From contig CANRCD010000006.1 of NCBI GenBank assembly GCA_947629005.1, positions 1-64,000 on the forward strand: 64,000 nucleotides of DNA, given 5' to 3'. Both the position numbers and the translations under genes were made by a program. This document shows, piece by piece, positions 9,148 to 18,380 of this stretch (the stretch's first letter is position 1; each line of letters starts with the position of its first letter). The notes beneath the pieces were generated by a model. It was given only the letters and a program-made list of their open reading frames with translations, had not been told where the DNA came from and ran no database searches. This DNA is from an uncultured Clostridia bacterium. GTDB taxonomy: Bacteria; Bacillota; Clostridia; UMGS1883.

Positions 9148-10968
9148 CTATATCTCCACCGACACGTTATAGGTTTTCATCCAGTGGTTTATTTGCAGCA
9201 TATAGGCTATTGTCTGCGGCGTAGTCATGAGCTGGCCGTACCACGGCTGGACGTTGTTTGCGCCGAGCAGCCCTTCAAGCGCGGCCCTGTCGGCCAGCAG
9301 CAGCAGCGGCGAGGAGCTGTCATTAATGACCTCGTTCAGCAGAGCCGACACCGCCCGCATATAGGAGGGGTTGTGTGTTTTTGGGTAAGGGCTCTTTTTT
9401 CGCCAGAGCACCTCCTCGGGCAGTATACCCTCCATCGCCTTTCTGAGCAGGCCCTTTTCGCGGCCCTCGTAGTTCATGTAGTCCCACGGCACGCTGTACA
9501 TATACTCCACAATGGAAGCGTCGCAGAAGGGCACGCGGGCCTCTACGCCGCTGTACATTGTCATGAAGTCCTTGCGGCCAAGAAGCGTCTGCATGAACCA
9601 GTCGAGATTGAGGCGCAGCATTTCCTTCATGCGGTCATCGGTGGGCGAATTGCCCGCGAGCTTGTGGGCGGAGCCCACCGTCATAAAGTACCGCTCCGAA
9701 ACGTATTCCCGAGGGCTCAGCAGGCCGCCTATCTCCGGCCGAAGAAAGCTGAAGCGGTACATAGTGGACTGCGACCAAGGAAAGCCCTCGGCCATACGGA
9801 TGGTTTCGTCCCTGTACCAAGGATAGCCGCCAAAGATTTCGTCGGCGCACTCGCCGCTCAGACCGACCGAAAAGTTTTTCTTTATCTCACGCGCAAACAC
9901 CAGCAGCGAGGAGTCCACGTCCGCCATGCCGGGCAGGCCCCGTGCTTCCACCGCCTCGAACAGGGCGTTCGTCAGCTCGGGAGTGTCGATGAGCACGCGG
10001 TGATGCGTTACGCCAAGGAAGTCGTTCATTTTGTTCACGTAAGCCTCGTCGCTGTTTGGCTGGAATTTGCCGGGAGTGAAGTACTTGGCGTTGTCCACAT
10101 AGTCCACGCTGTAGGTGTGCAGCTCCTGCCCGCGGGCGGCCAGTTCCTTTGCGGCCACCGCCGAAATTATGCTCGAATCCAGCCCTCCGGAAAGGAAGGT
10201 GAACACCGGTACGTCCGAGGCTAACTGCCGGCGTATGGCGCCGAGCACCAGCTCGCGGGTATGCTCCACGGTCTGGGGCAGACTGTCGGTGTGTTCGTGC
10301 TGCGAAAGCTCCCAGTAGCGGCGGTATTTCAGTTTGCCGCCGCGAACAACGCCGCAGCAGGCCGGCGGCAGCTCACGTATGCCCTTCAGCGCTCCGCTGC
10401 CGGGCGTATGCCCCGGCCCCAGCAAAAACAGTTCGGCCACGGTATCGAGGTCGGCCACGGCGCGCACGTCCTTGTGACGCAGCAGCGCCGCCACCGACGA
10501 GGCAAACACAAAGCCGTCCTCGGTCTCGGTATAAAAGAAGGGCTTAACGCCCATGCGGTCGCGGGCCACAAACAGCTCGCCGCCGTCCCACACGGCAAAA
10601 GCAAAAATACCGTTCAGCAGAGCGAGGCAGTCCTCGCCCAGCTCCATGTAGGCCCGCAGCACGACCTCGGTGTCGCAGCGGGTGGTGAAGGTCACTCCGC
10701 GGTCCTCAAGCAGAGAACGCACCTCGGCGGTGTTGTAGAGCTCGCCGTTATAGACTATGGTGTGGCCGTCCCTCGTCATCGGCTGTATGCCGTTTTCAAT
10801 GTCGATAACCGAAAGGCGGGTGTGAATGAGCGCCACTCCCTCGTCGCTGAAAAAGCCGCGCTGGTCAGGCCCTCGCCGCCAAAGCTCGCGCTGCATGGCA
10901 AGCTGGTAGTCCTCCATTTCGCCGCGTTTTTTTAAGCGTGGGGAAACCTCCCCGGCTATTCCGCACAT
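9148..10968 (-). CDS. asnB: Asparagine synthase, glutamine-hydrolysing
   Basis: A 606-residue two-domain enzyme. The mature N-terminus MCGIAGEV exposes the Cys nucleophile of the class II glutaminase domain (roughly residues 2-200). The synthetase domain carries the PP-loop SGGLDSS near residue 265 and a conserved SGECADEIFGGYPWY stretch. It converts aspartate, glutamine and ATP to asparagine. It lies 24 bases downstream of ylbJ on the same strand and may share its transcript, an odd pairing with a sporulation gene. AATGAGGTG precedes the ATG. Confidence 0.96.
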   Translation of the reverse strand: MCGIAGEVSPRLKKRGEMEDYQLAMQRELWRRGPDQRGFFSDEGVALIHTRLSVIDIENGIQPMTRDGHTIVYNGELYNTAEVRSLLEDRGVTFTTRCDTEVVLRAYMELGEDCLALLNGIFAFAVWDGGELFVARDRMGVKPFFYTETEDGFVFASSVAALLRHKDVRAVADLDTVAELFLLGPGHTPGSGALKGIRELPPACCGVVRGGKLKYRRYWELSQHEHTDSLPQTVEHTRELVLGAIRRQLASDVPVFTFLSGGLDSSIISAVAAKELAARGQELHTYSVDYVDNAKYFTPGKFQPNSDEAYVNKMNDFLGVTHHRVLIDTPELTNALFEAVEARGLPGMADVDSSLLVFAREIKKNFSVGLSGECADEIFGGYPWYRDETIRMAEGFPWSQSTMYRFSFLRPEIGGLLSPREYVSERYFMTVGSAHKLAGNSPTDDRMKEMLRLNLDWFMQTLLGRKDFMTMYSGVEARVPFCDASIVEYMYSVPWDYMNYEGREKGLLRKAMEGILPEEVLWRKKSPYPKTHNPSYMRAVSALLNEVINDSSSPLLLLADRAALEGLLGANNVQPWYGQLMTTPQTIAYMLQINHWMKTYNVSVEI

Positions 10969-10992
10969 AATATCACCTCATTTTTTTATACA

Positions 10993-11853
10993 CTATATTA
11001 TGCCAAAACGCATGAGGGCGACACACGCCGCCGCTGAAGCCAGCGCCGAGATAGTTTTGCCGGCGTAGTAGGCCTTCTTGGAAAGGTCGGGAGTGACCGC
11101 CTCGGTCTGGAGGTGAACGCTGAGTCCGCCCCAGCTAAGGCACCCCGCCGCGAGTGGCAGCGTTTTGGGGCCGAGCTTTCCAAGCTCGCTTACGCCGCGG
11201 CTCACCTCAATGAGTCCCGCAAGAAGCGGAAAGCGGGTGATCCTGAGCGCCTCGATTAGGGCGGAAAACGTGATTATCAGCGCGCAGACGCTGACTATCG
11301 CCGCGCCGCTGTCCCGCGCGGCTCTGCCAGCCAAGGCGCCCACGCTCGGGGAGCGCGGCGGCGGGGCTGCGCTCCCTCTCGCCCTGCGGCCGAAGATTCT
11401 TGCCGAGACCGCCGCTCCGATAACATGACACAGGTACAGCGTCCAGCCCGCACGCACGCTGCCGTAAACCGCCGCGCCGGCGGTGCCGATAATAAAGAGC
11501 GGCCCGCTGTTGTTGCAGAAGGCCAGCGCCGCCTCGGCCGAGCGTTTGTCCATAAGGCCGCCGTTCACTGCCTTGGCGGCGGTCATGGCTCCGGTAGGGT
11601 AGCCGCCCAGTAATCCCGCCGCAAAGCACATTGAGCCCGCGGCGTCGAGCCCCAGAAGAGGCCTCAGCAGCGGCGCGAGCAGCCGCCCCAGCCTCAGCCC
11701 CCAGCCGCTCTCCACAGCCATGGAGCTCAGCAGCATAAACGGCAGCAGCGACGGCACCACCGCCCTTAGGCAAATTTCAAGCCCCAGTCCCGCCCCCCGC
11801 AGGGCCGCCGCGGGAAAGGCTATAAGCACAAAACAGAGTATAAGCGCGTACAC
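10993..11853 (-). CDS. ylbJ: YlbJ-like sporulation membrane protein
   Basis: A 286-residue, strongly hydrophobic protein with a nucleoside-recognition (Gate) type core, seen in FAAGLLGGYPTGAMTAAKAV and in FCNNSGPLFIIGTAG. These motifs match YlbJ/SpoVV, the mother-cell membrane protein required for dipicolinic acid transfer in Bacillus. It is shorter than B. subtilis YlbJ (about 400 residues). The start is a GTG preceded by GGGAGA. A sigma-E-like -10 box lies upstream. It is divergent from yqfC, also a sporulation gene. Assignment to YlbJ rather than another Gate protein is likely but not certain. Confidence 0.75.
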   Translation of the reverse strand: MYALILCFVLIAFPAAALRGAGLGLEICLRAVVPSLLPFMLLSSMAVESGWGLRLGRLLAPLLRPLLGLDAAGSMCFAAGLLGGYPTGAMTAAKAVNGGLMDKRSAEAALAFCNNSGPLFIIGTAGAAVYGSVRAGWTLYLCHVIGAAVSARIFGRRARGSAAPPPRSPSVGALAGRAARDSGAAIVSVCALIITFSALIEALRITRFPLLAGLIEVSRGVSELGKLGPKTLPLAAGCLSWGGLSVHLQTEAVTPDLSKKAYYAGKTISALASAAACVALMRFGII

Positions 11854-11886
11854 GTCAAATTTTCTCCCTTCGGTTTTCGTTTATAT

Positions 11887-11894
11887 AATGTATG
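11887..11894 (-). promoter_or_regulatory. Possible sigma-E-type -10 box of ylbJ
   Basis: On the minus strand CATACATT matches the mother-cell sigma-E -10 consensus (CATACANT) and lies 33 bases before the GTG of ylbJ. The -35 region is not clear. ylbJ is a sigma-E gene in Bacillus subtilis. Confidence 0.35.
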
Positions 11895-11941
11895 TTTCGG
11901 CCCTTCGCGTCATAACTTAAAACGGGAAAGAAGGTACGCCG

Positions 11942-12181
11942 ATGGCTTCTGAAATTGAAAAAACCGTCCTCGGGCGGTATTCGCTGATAACCGTCACGGC
12001 CAACACCGAGCTGTTGGTGGAGGGTCTGCGCGGTATACTGGATTACGACGCCGAAACCTTCCGTGTGAACACAATCAGCGGCATTGTGGTCGTGACGGGA
12101 CGGGGGCTCGAAATAGCCTCGCTGACGGCGGAGGAAGTGCTGATAAAGGGGAAAATATCCTCGGTTGAATTTTGTATGTAG
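11942..12181 (+). CDS. yqfC: YqfC/YabP-family sporulation protein
   Basis: A 79-residue protein with the YabP/YqfC pattern: an early beta-strand segment, then LLVEGLRGILDYDAETFRVN and GIVVVTGRGLEIASLTAEEV. Identity is supported by its place directly before yqfD, as in Bacillus and most spore-forming Clostridia. It is expressed in the mother cell there; the molecular role is unknown. It opens the long plus-strand cluster ending with recO. Confidence 0.9.
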   Translation: MASEIEKTVLGRYSLITVTANTELLVEGLRGILDYDAETFRVNTISGIVVVTGRGLEIASLTAEEVLIKGKISSVEFCM

Positions 12182-12190
12182 GAGATTGGT

Positions 12191-13336
12191 ATGCAGGATT
12201 TAAGGCAAAAGCTTAAAAGCACCTTTACCGTGGACATAATCGGCGAGCGGCCCGAGCGCTTTCTCAACGCCGCCGCGGCTAAAGGCATATACATATCCGA
12301 GGCCCGCCCCACAGAGGGCGGGCTCAGGCTGCGGCTTAGCCGCGCGGCCTGCCGTATAATGGAGACCGAGCTGCCCGAGGGCCTTGTTATGGAGCGGGTG
12401 CGCGAGCATGGAGCGCCGCGCCTTTTGCGCGGGATAAAAAAGCGTTACCTGCTGATTTTTGGCGCGGCGGCGCTGGCGGCGGCGTTCTGGGGCTTTTCCT
12501 CGGCTGTATGGCGGGTGGAGATCAGCGGCGGCACGCCGAAGCTGAGAGAGGAGACCGCCGAATTTCTAAATGAAAAGGGGCTTGCAGCGGGCACTCTCAA
12601 GCGAAATATCGACCAGAACGCCTTAAAGCGCGAGGCCATTCTCTCCATTGACGACATGATGTGGCTGTGGGTGGACCTCAAGGGTACCACGGCGCACGTG
12701 CGGGTGGCGGCTCGCAGCCTTCCGCCCGAAAAGCTGCCCACCGAGCCCGCGAACGTCGTCGCCCGAGAGACCGGAGTGGTTGAGGGCATGACCGTACTGG
12801 ACGGCGTGGCCGCCGTAGGCGAGATGGAGACCGTGGAAAAGGGTCAGGTTTTAATCAGCGGCCTAATTCCCAGCGAACGCATTGAGGAGCCCATAATCCG
12901 TCACGCCCGAGGCTCCGTAATGGCGAGGGTCTGGCGCGAAAAGAACGTAATTATCCCGAAAACCCGCGAAAAACGCACGCCCACCGGCGAATCAAAGAAA
13001 ATTCGGTCGGTAAAAATAAAAAAATTTATTGTAAATTTTTCAATAAACAGTAGCATTTTGTACCCAAAGTATGATAGAATAAGAACTAAATATAAGCTGG
13101 GTTCTTTGCCGGTGGAATTCATCACCGACGAGTACGCCGAAGTGAATGTCGAGACCGAGGACGTTGACACCGAAGCAGAGGCCGCCCGCATAAGAGCGGA
13201 ATTTGAAAAGGAGATTGAGCGGAGCGGGGCGCAGCTTGTGAAGCTTGACGAGGAGAGAGTTGACCGCGGCGGAAGCGTGGAGCTCCGCATGACGGCGGAG
13301 TGCCTGACCGACATCGCGGCGGAAACGCCCATGTAA
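12191..13336 (+). CDS. yqfD: Sporulation protein YqfD
   Basis: A 381-residue protein with a cytoplasmic N-terminal part (about 1-90), one membrane span near residues 92-110 (YLLIFGAAALAAAFWGF) and a large outer domain. The strings KRNIDQNALKREAILSIDDM and VVARETGVVEGMTVLDGVAA are typical of YqfD. In B. subtilis it is a sigma-E-controlled mother-cell protein. The ATG follows GGAGATTG. It ends 26 bases before phoH. The stretch 12990-13090 is more AT-rich than its surroundings but stays in frame. Confidence 0.93.
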   Translation: MQDLRQKLKSTFTVDIIGERPERFLNAAAAKGIYISEARPTEGGLRLRLSRAACRIMETELPEGLVMERVREHGAPRLLRGIKKRYLLIFGAAALAAAFWGFSSAVWRVEISGGTPKLREETAEFLNEKGLAAGTLKRNIDQNALKREAILSIDDMMWLWVDLKGTTAHVRVAARSLPPEKLPTEPANVVARETGVVEGMTVLDGVAAVGEMETVEKGQVLISGLIPSERIEEPIIRHARGSVMARVWREKNVIIPKTREKRTPTGESKKIRSVKIKKFIVNFSINSSILYPKYDRIRTKYKLGSLPVEFITDEYAEVNVETEDVDTEAEAARIRAEFEKEIERSGAQLVKLDEERVDRGGSVELRMTAECLTDIAAETPM

Positions 13337-13362
13337 CGGAGGAAACTAACGGAGGAAAACGA

Positions 13363-14334
13363 ATGGAAAGAACTTATGAGGCCAAGAGCATGGAAAGCGT
13401 GATGAGCGTGTTTGGCAGCGGCGATACTAACGTGCGCCTGATAGAAAAGGAGCTGGACGTGCGCATCTCGAACGCCGACAACATTGTTAAAATAACCGGC
13501 CCCGACGCCGACAAGGCCGAAGCTGTTGTGGAGCGGCTGGCCCAGATAGCCGAAAGCGGCGAGGAGCCGGACGAGCAGAGCGTCCGCTACGCCATTTTTA
13601 TGGCGAAGGAGGGCATTGAGTACGTCCCCGCCGCAAAGGGCGACTATATCTGCCTGACGGGCCGGGGCAAGCCCATAAAGTGCAAAACGCAGGGTCAGCG
13701 CAATTATGTGCAGACCATAAAGGACAACGTAATTACGATAGCCATAGGCCCCGCCGGCACCGGCAAAACCTATCTCGCCGTGGCGATGGCGGTGGATGCC
13801 TTCCGCCGCAAGGAGGTAAGCAAAATCATTCTTACGCGCCCCGCCGTTGAAGCTGGCGAAAAGCTGGGCTTCCTGCCGGGGGATTTGCAAATGAAGGTCG
13901 ATCCTTACCTTCGGCCGCTTTACGACGCGCTGGGCGATATGCTTGGTCAGGATAACTACCTCAAATATCTTGAGCGCGGCATAATCGAGATTGCTCCGCT
14001 GGCCTATATGCGCGGGCGCACGCTTGACGACGCCTATATCATCCTTGACGAAGCCCAGAACACCACCCCCGAGCAGATGAAGATGTTCCTGACGCGTATC
14101 GGCTTTGGCAGCCACGCCGTTATAACCGGCGACATAACGCAGATTGACCTGCCGCGCGGCGTTAAGAGCGGCCTTAAGGACGCGGTAAGGATACTTAAAA
14201 ACATAGAGGGCCTCGCTGTGGTGAACCTGACCGAGATGGACGTTGTGCGCCACCCGCTGGTGCAGAAAATAATCGCCGCCTACGAGCGAAGCGAACGACG
14301 GGAAGAAAGAAGGGAAGCCCGCAATGCTCAGTAA
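13363..14334 (+). CDS. phoH: PhoH-family ATPase
   Basis: A 323-residue PhoH-like protein with a Walker A GPAGTGKTYLAVAMAV near residue 128 and a Walker B YIILDEAQNTTPEQMKMFLT near 225. The family is related to RNA helicase ATPase cores and is linked to RNA metabolism with YbeY. I took the ATG at 13363, which follows GGAGG by about eight bases; an upstream in-frame ATG at 13300 lies inside yqfD. The end overlaps pgpH by 11 bases. Confidence 0.95.
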   Translation: MERTYEAKSMESVMSVFGSGDTNVRLIEKELDVRISNADNIVKITGPDADKAEAVVERLAQIAESGEEPDEQSVRYAIFMAKEGIEYVPAAKGDYICLTGRGKPIKCKTQGQRNYVQTIKDNVITIAIGPAGTGKTYLAVAMAVDAFRRKEVSKIILTRPAVEAGEKLGFLPGDLQMKVDPYLRPLYDALGDMLGQDNYLKYLERGIIEIAPLAYMRGRTLDDAYIILDEAQNTTPEQMKMFLTRIGFGSHAVITGDITQIDLPRGVKSGLKDAVRILKNIEGLAVVNLTEMDVVRHPLVQKIIAAYERSERREERREARNAQ

Positions 14335-16330
14335 AAAGCGCGCAGAGCTGGCCAAGCCGGCGCTTATCGCGCTGCTGGCCTTTGCCGCCATGCTGACGAT
14401 AAGCCTGACCGCGGGGCGGACAGGCCAGCTTGAGCTCTCGGCGGGCGACATCTCTCCGGCGGACGTATTCGCACCGCGCGCCATAGTGGACAAAACTACC
14501 ACCTCGGCCCTGCGCGACGCCGCGATGAAAAGCGTGCAGCCCGTGTACAAGCTCGACAACGACCTGCGCGTCTCGGCAGCGGACAGGCTTAACGGCTTTT
14601 TCGCCTCGGTCACGACAGTGCGCGAGGACGATACCCTTGATTCGGCCGGACGGGCCATCCAGTTCAAGGCCTACTCCAAGCTGGAGCTCGACGAGGACTG
14701 CTACAGCGCACTGGCGATTATGTCCGACAGCGCCTTCAGCCGCCTCAAGGGAGTTGTCTCCTGCGTGGACGAGGTAATGGCCGAGGGCGTGGAGAACGCC
14801 GCCGACGGTCTGGAGCTGTGCCGCGACAAGATTGATTCTCTCGGCCTTAACGATCAGGCCGAAATGGTGGCGACGGCGCTTGCACAGGCCGTAATTACCG
14901 AAAATCTCACCGTCGACGAGGCTGAAACGTCCCGCCGACGCGAGGCGGCCGCCTCTGCGGTCGCTCAGGTGGAATATAAGAAAAACCAGACCCTTGTGCG
15001 GCGCGGAGAGATTGTGACCCAAGCCCAGCTTGATATGATGAGCGAGCTTGGCCTGCTCAAGGGTTCGAGCCCCCTAAGCCGCCGCTACGTTTTCGGCGTG
15101 GTTCTGACGCTTCTGCTGTGCTTCGGCATATTTGCGGCCTTTGTGGCATTTTGCTCGCCGGACCTTATAAAAACTCCGAACAAGCTTGTAATAATCGCCA
15201 TTATAAGCGTGCTTGCCGTGGCCGCCGAGTTCTACATAGGCCGCGGCGCGGGCGATCATCTGCGCGCCGCCCTGCCGCTCGGGATGCTGGCCGCAGTGGC
15301 GGCCGTGTTCTCCGATGCGAAAACCGCCCTTGTAGCCAACCTATGCGTGGGCGTGCTCGGAGCCGTAGGAGCTCAGCATGACTGGGGCTACGGTATATGC
15401 CTGATTCTTGGCGGAAGCATAGCCGCCTTCTGCTACAGCCGCGTCCGCCGCAGGGCGCACCTCATTCCCGCGGCGGCGGTATACGCTCTCGGTAACGCTC
15501 TTGTATTCGCCTCCATGGCCTTTCTCGAAACCGAGGATGGCCGCGGCATAGCCACGAGCGCGGCGGCAGGCCTTTTGGGAGGCTTTGCCTCGGGTCTGCT
15601 GACGGCGGGCTCATTGCCGTTTTTGGAGCTCGCCTTCGACGTGCTGACGCCAATCAAACTGGGCGAGCTGAGCAACCCCGAAAGCCGCCTGCTTAAAAAA
15701 CTGCTGATACAGGCTCCCGGCACCTACCACCACTCGCTGACGGTGGCGAACATAGCCGAAATCGCGGCCCGCGCTATCGGGGCAGACAGTATGCTCGCCC
15801 GCGTAGGGGCCTATTACCATGACGTGGGAAAGATAAACCACCCGCTATACTTCAAGGAGAATCAGTATAACGAAAATCCCCACGACAACATGACATACGA
15901 GGACAGCGCCCGCGCCATAATCGCCCACGTGGCCGACGGCGCGGCCATAGCGCGCCAGTACAGGCTGCCGAGCGGCATAAGGGATATAATACTTCAGCAC
16001 CACGGCGCCACCGCCACGGGCTACTTCCTGAAGCGGGCTCTGCTGGAGGACCCCGACCGCGATACTTCGCCCTTTTTTTACCCCGGGCCGAAGCCCAAAA
16101 CCCGCGAGGCGGCTATCGTCATGCTCTGCGACGGCTGTGAGGCCGCCGTTCGGAGCCTCAGCAGCAAGGAAGAGGCCGAGATCGAGCGTATGGTGCGCGG
16201 CATAGTGGATTCCCGCGCGCGCGAGGGGCAGCTTGACGAGTGCAGCCTGACCTTCGGCGAGCTTAAAACCGTTACCGATGCGATAATCAAAACCCTTGGC
16301 GGATACTTTCACGAAAGGATACAATATTAG
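14324..16330 (+). CDS. pgpH: 7TM-HD cyclic-di-AMP phosphodiesterase PgpH (YqfF)
   Basis: A 668-residue membrane protein. An N-terminal helix is followed by a long extracytoplasmic 7TMR-HDED domain (to about residue 245), seven membrane helices (about 250-450) and a cytoplasmic HD domain with YHHSLTVANIAEIAARAIGA and YYHDVGKINHP, the metal-binding His-Asp pair. The family hydrolyses c-di-AMP to pApA. It sits between phoH and ybeY, as in most Firmicutes. Confidence 0.95.
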   Translation: MLSKKRAELAKPALIALLAFAAMLTISLTAGRTGQLELSAGDISPADVFAPRAIVDKTTTSALRDAAMKSVQPVYKLDNDLRVSAADRLNGFFASVTTVREDDTLDSAGRAIQFKAYSKLELDEDCYSALAIMSDSAFSRLKGVVSCVDEVMAEGVENAADGLELCRDKIDSLGLNDQAEMVATALAQAVITENLTVDEAETSRRREAAASAVAQVEYKKNQTLVRRGEIVTQAQLDMMSELGLLKGSSPLSRRYVFGVVLTLLLCFGIFAAFVAFCSPDLIKTPNKLVIIAIISVLAVAAEFYIGRGAGDHLRAALPLGMLAAVAAVFSDAKTALVANLCVGVLGAVGAQHDWGYGICLILGGSIAAFCYSRVRRRAHLIPAAAVYALGNALVFASMAFLETEDGRGIATSAAAGLLGGFASGLLTAGSLPFLELAFDVLTPIKLGELSNPESRLLKKLLIQAPGTYHHSLTVANIAEIAARAIGADSMLARVGAYYHDVGKINHPLYFKENQYNENPHDNMTYEDSARAIIAHVADGAAIARQYRLPSGIRDIILQHHGATATGYFLKRALLEDPDRDTSPFFYPGPKPKTREAAIVMLCDGCEAAVRSLSSKEEAEIERMVRGIVDSRAREGQLDECSLTFGELKTVTDAIIKTLGGYFHERIQY

Positions 16331-16341
16331 GAGGATTACAA

Positions 16342-16833
16342 ATGATAGAATTCATCATCGAGAACGAGCAGGACAAGGTTGAATTTACCACCGAGCTGGA
16401 GAATGTTATCCAGAGGGCGGTGATGACCGTCATGGAGACGCTTGACTGCGCCGAAACCGACTGCGAGGTCAGCGTTCTGATAACCGACGACGAAGAGATA
16501 CGCGCCATAAACCGCGCTCAGCGCGGTATCGACGCCCCCACTGACGTGCTCAGCTTCCCAATTCTGGAGTTCGACGACGACGGCGTCATGATAGAGGACA
16601 GCGGCGATTACGACGGAGACCTTCTTCTCCTCGGCGATATCGTCATATCGCTGGAGCGGGCCAAGGCGCAGGCCGAGGAGTACGGCCACAGCCTTGAGAG
16701 GGAGGTTGGCTTTCTCACCGCCCACAGCGCCCTGCACCTAATGGGCTTCGACCATCAGGGCGAGGACGACACGCCCGTCATGCGCGGTCTTGAAAAAGCG
16801 GTCATGGAAAAAATGAACCTGCCAAGGGAGTGA
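16342..16833 (+). CDS. ybeY: Endoribonuclease / rRNA maturation factor YbeY
   Basis: A 163-residue protein with the zinc motif H-x3-H-x5-H in HSALHLMGFDHQG near residue 132 and the conserved PTDVLSFP. YbeY processes the 3' end of 16S rRNA and takes part in ribosome quality control. The ATG follows GGAGG by seven bases. The cluster with phoH and era (another 16S maturation factor) supports the role. Confidence 0.97.
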   Translation: MIEFIIENEQDKVEFTTELENVIQRAVMTVMETLDCAETDCEVSVLITDDEEIRAINRAQRGIDAPTDVLSFPILEFDDDGVMIEDSGDYDGDLLLLGDIVISLERAKAQAEEYGHSLEREVGFLTAHSALHLMGFDHQGEDDTPVMRGLEKAVMEKMNLPRE

Positions 16834-16838
16834 GCGCC

Positions 16839-17255
16839 GTGGACGAGATGAACGATATTAACGGGGCCGGCCGCAAAAGCCACTCTCTGATAGAAAGCTT
16901 CCGCCACGCGGCGGAGGGCTTTCGCGAGACCTTCCGCCTCGAGCGTAACATGAAAATTCACTGCGCGGCCACGGTAATCGTGGCGGCCTGCGCTGTGGTG
17001 TTTGGTCTCACCGCCGCCGAAAAGGCTGTGCTGCTCATTCTCTGCGCGCTTGTGATAGCCGCCGAGCTGTTCAACACCGCCCTTGAGAACGCTGTGGATA
17101 TATGCGCTCCGGTCTTTAATATGTATGCCCGCCGCGCCAAGGACGCCGCTGCCGCCGCTGTGCTGACGCTCAGCGTTGCGGCCGCCATAGTGGGCGTGAT
17201 AATCTTCTTTCCCTACGGCATGAAAATAATACACTGGATACAAAGGCTGATATGA
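16839..17255 (+). CDS. dgkA: Diacylglycerol kinase / undecaprenol kinase family
   Basis: A small integral membrane kinase of about 138 residues with the DgkA pattern: an amphipathic N-terminus (FRHAAEGFRETFRLERNMKI), three membrane helices, and the signature AAELFNTALENAVDI at about residues 70-85. In Gram-positives this family phosphorylates undecaprenol or diacylglycerol. I chose the GTG at 16839, eight bases after GGGAG; a GTG at 16830 overlapping the ybeY stop has no ribosome site. The C-terminus overlaps era by four bases. Confidence 0.93.
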   Translation: MDEMNDINGAGRKSHSLIESFRHAAEGFRETFRLERNMKIHCAATVIVAACAVVFGLTAAEKAVLLILCALVIAAELFNTALENAVDICAPVFNMYARRAKDAAAAAVLTLSVAAAIVGVIIFFPYGMKIIHWIQRLI

Positions 17256-18157
17256 AAGGACAAGTTATGGAAAAGAGCTTTAAATCCGGCTTCGCGGCCG
17301 TGCTGGGCCGCCCTAACGTGGGCAAGTCCACGCTGATAAACGCCCTTACCGGCCAGAAGGTGGCCATAGTTTCCTCCAAGCCGCAGACCACGCGCAGCAA
17401 TATGCTCGCCATTGACAACGGCGCAGGCTATCAGATAATCTATACCGACACTCCCGGCGTCCACCGCCCCAGAACGCGGCTGGGCGAGTTCATGAACGAA
17501 TCGGCCCTTCGGGCCGCGAGCGACGTGGACTGCGCTCTTGTCGTTGTGGAAGCCGGACGCGGCGTTTATGATGTGGAAAAGGAGCTTATCAGCGGCCTTG
17601 CCGCGAAAAGCATACCGATAATCCTTGTTATAAACAAGGTGGACCTCGTCAAAAAGGAGGATATTCTCCCCCAGATAAGCGCGTTCAGCGAAATCGCCGG
17701 CTTTGCCGCCGTGGTGCCGCTTTCGGCCCGCCGCCGCGAAGTCGATGTTCTGCGCGGAGAGATACTTTCCCTGCTGCCCGAGGGTCCTATGTACTACCCC
17801 GACGACATTGCGGCCGACCGATCGCTCAGGGATATGTGCGCCGAAATAATCCGCGAAAAGCTGCTGCGCCTGCTCGATAAGGAGGTGCCCCACGGCGCCG
17901 CCGTTGAAATCGAAAAAATGGAAGAGGGTGAGGATTTGACACGAATCGGCGCGGTGATCTACTGCGAAAAAGGCAGCCATAAGCCCATCATTATCGGCAA
18001 GGGCGGCGAAACCATCAAGCGTATCGGCGCCCGCGCCCGAGAGGATATTGAGGCCCTGCTCGAAACCAAGGTTTACCTTGAGCTGTGGGTCAAGGTGCGC
18101 GACGACTGGCGCAATAAGCCCACCGCTCTCAGAGAGCTGGGCTACAGCGATAAATAA
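17252..18157 (+). CDS. era: GTPase Era
   Basis: A 301-residue protein with all Era motifs: G1 GRPNVGKSTL, G3 DTPGVH, G4 NKVD and a C-terminal type II KH domain (IIGKGGETIKRIGARAREDI). Era binds the 3' end of 16S rRNA and helps assemble the 30S subunit. Two starts are possible: the ATG at 17252 overlapping the dgkA stop, and an ATG at 17267 with AAAGGA seven bases before it; the second may be the real one (296 residues). Confidence 0.98.
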   Translation: MKGQVMEKSFKSGFAAVLGRPNVGKSTLINALTGQKVAIVSSKPQTTRSNMLAIDNGAGYQIIYTDTPGVHRPRTRLGEFMNESALRAASDVDCALVVVEAGRGVYDVEKELISGLAAKSIPIILVINKVDLVKKEDILPQISAFSEIAGFAAVVPLSARRREVDVLRGEILSLLPEGPMYYPDDIAADRSLRDMCAEIIREKLLRLLDKEVPHGAAVEIEKMEEGEDLTRIGAVIYCEKGSHKPIIIGKGGETIKRIGARAREDIEALLETKVYLELWVKVRDDWRNKPTALRELGYSDK

Positions 18158-18221
18158 TTGAAAAAACTTCCTGTTTTTGCTCCGCATCCGCGGCAGATAA
18201 TAAAAACGGGAGGCGATTCCG

Positions 18222-18380
18222 TTGAAGGATCTTTTTTGGACATATTTTACCGAGACCGGCAATATTGAGCTTTATCTTGAATACAAGAAAAATCAGCGGC
18301 GACAGGAGCTTGAAAATGCAAAACGAACCGATACGGACAAAGGCGCTGGTAGTGCGGACGGCGAACAGCGGCGACAATGA
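18222..18380 (+). CDS. yqzL: YqzL-like small protein
   Basis: A 52-residue frame starting with TTG, preceded by GGGAGG at the usual distance (eight bases). It begins MKDLFWTYFTETGNIELYLE, the pattern of the YqzL family (aromatic start, T-G-x-I-x-x-Y-L). As in Bacillus it lies between era and recO. Its 3' third overlaps the start of recO by 65 bases in another frame. The role is unknown. The TTG start and short length make it easy to miss. Confidence 0.8.
   Translation: MKDLFWTYFTETGNIELYLEYKKNQRRQELENAKRTDTDKGAGSADGEQRRQ

Noticed and set aside
12901-14667. A 588-codon frame antisense to yqfD, phoH and pgpH
   Set aside because: It crosses three well-supported genes and has no recognisable domain or ribosome site.
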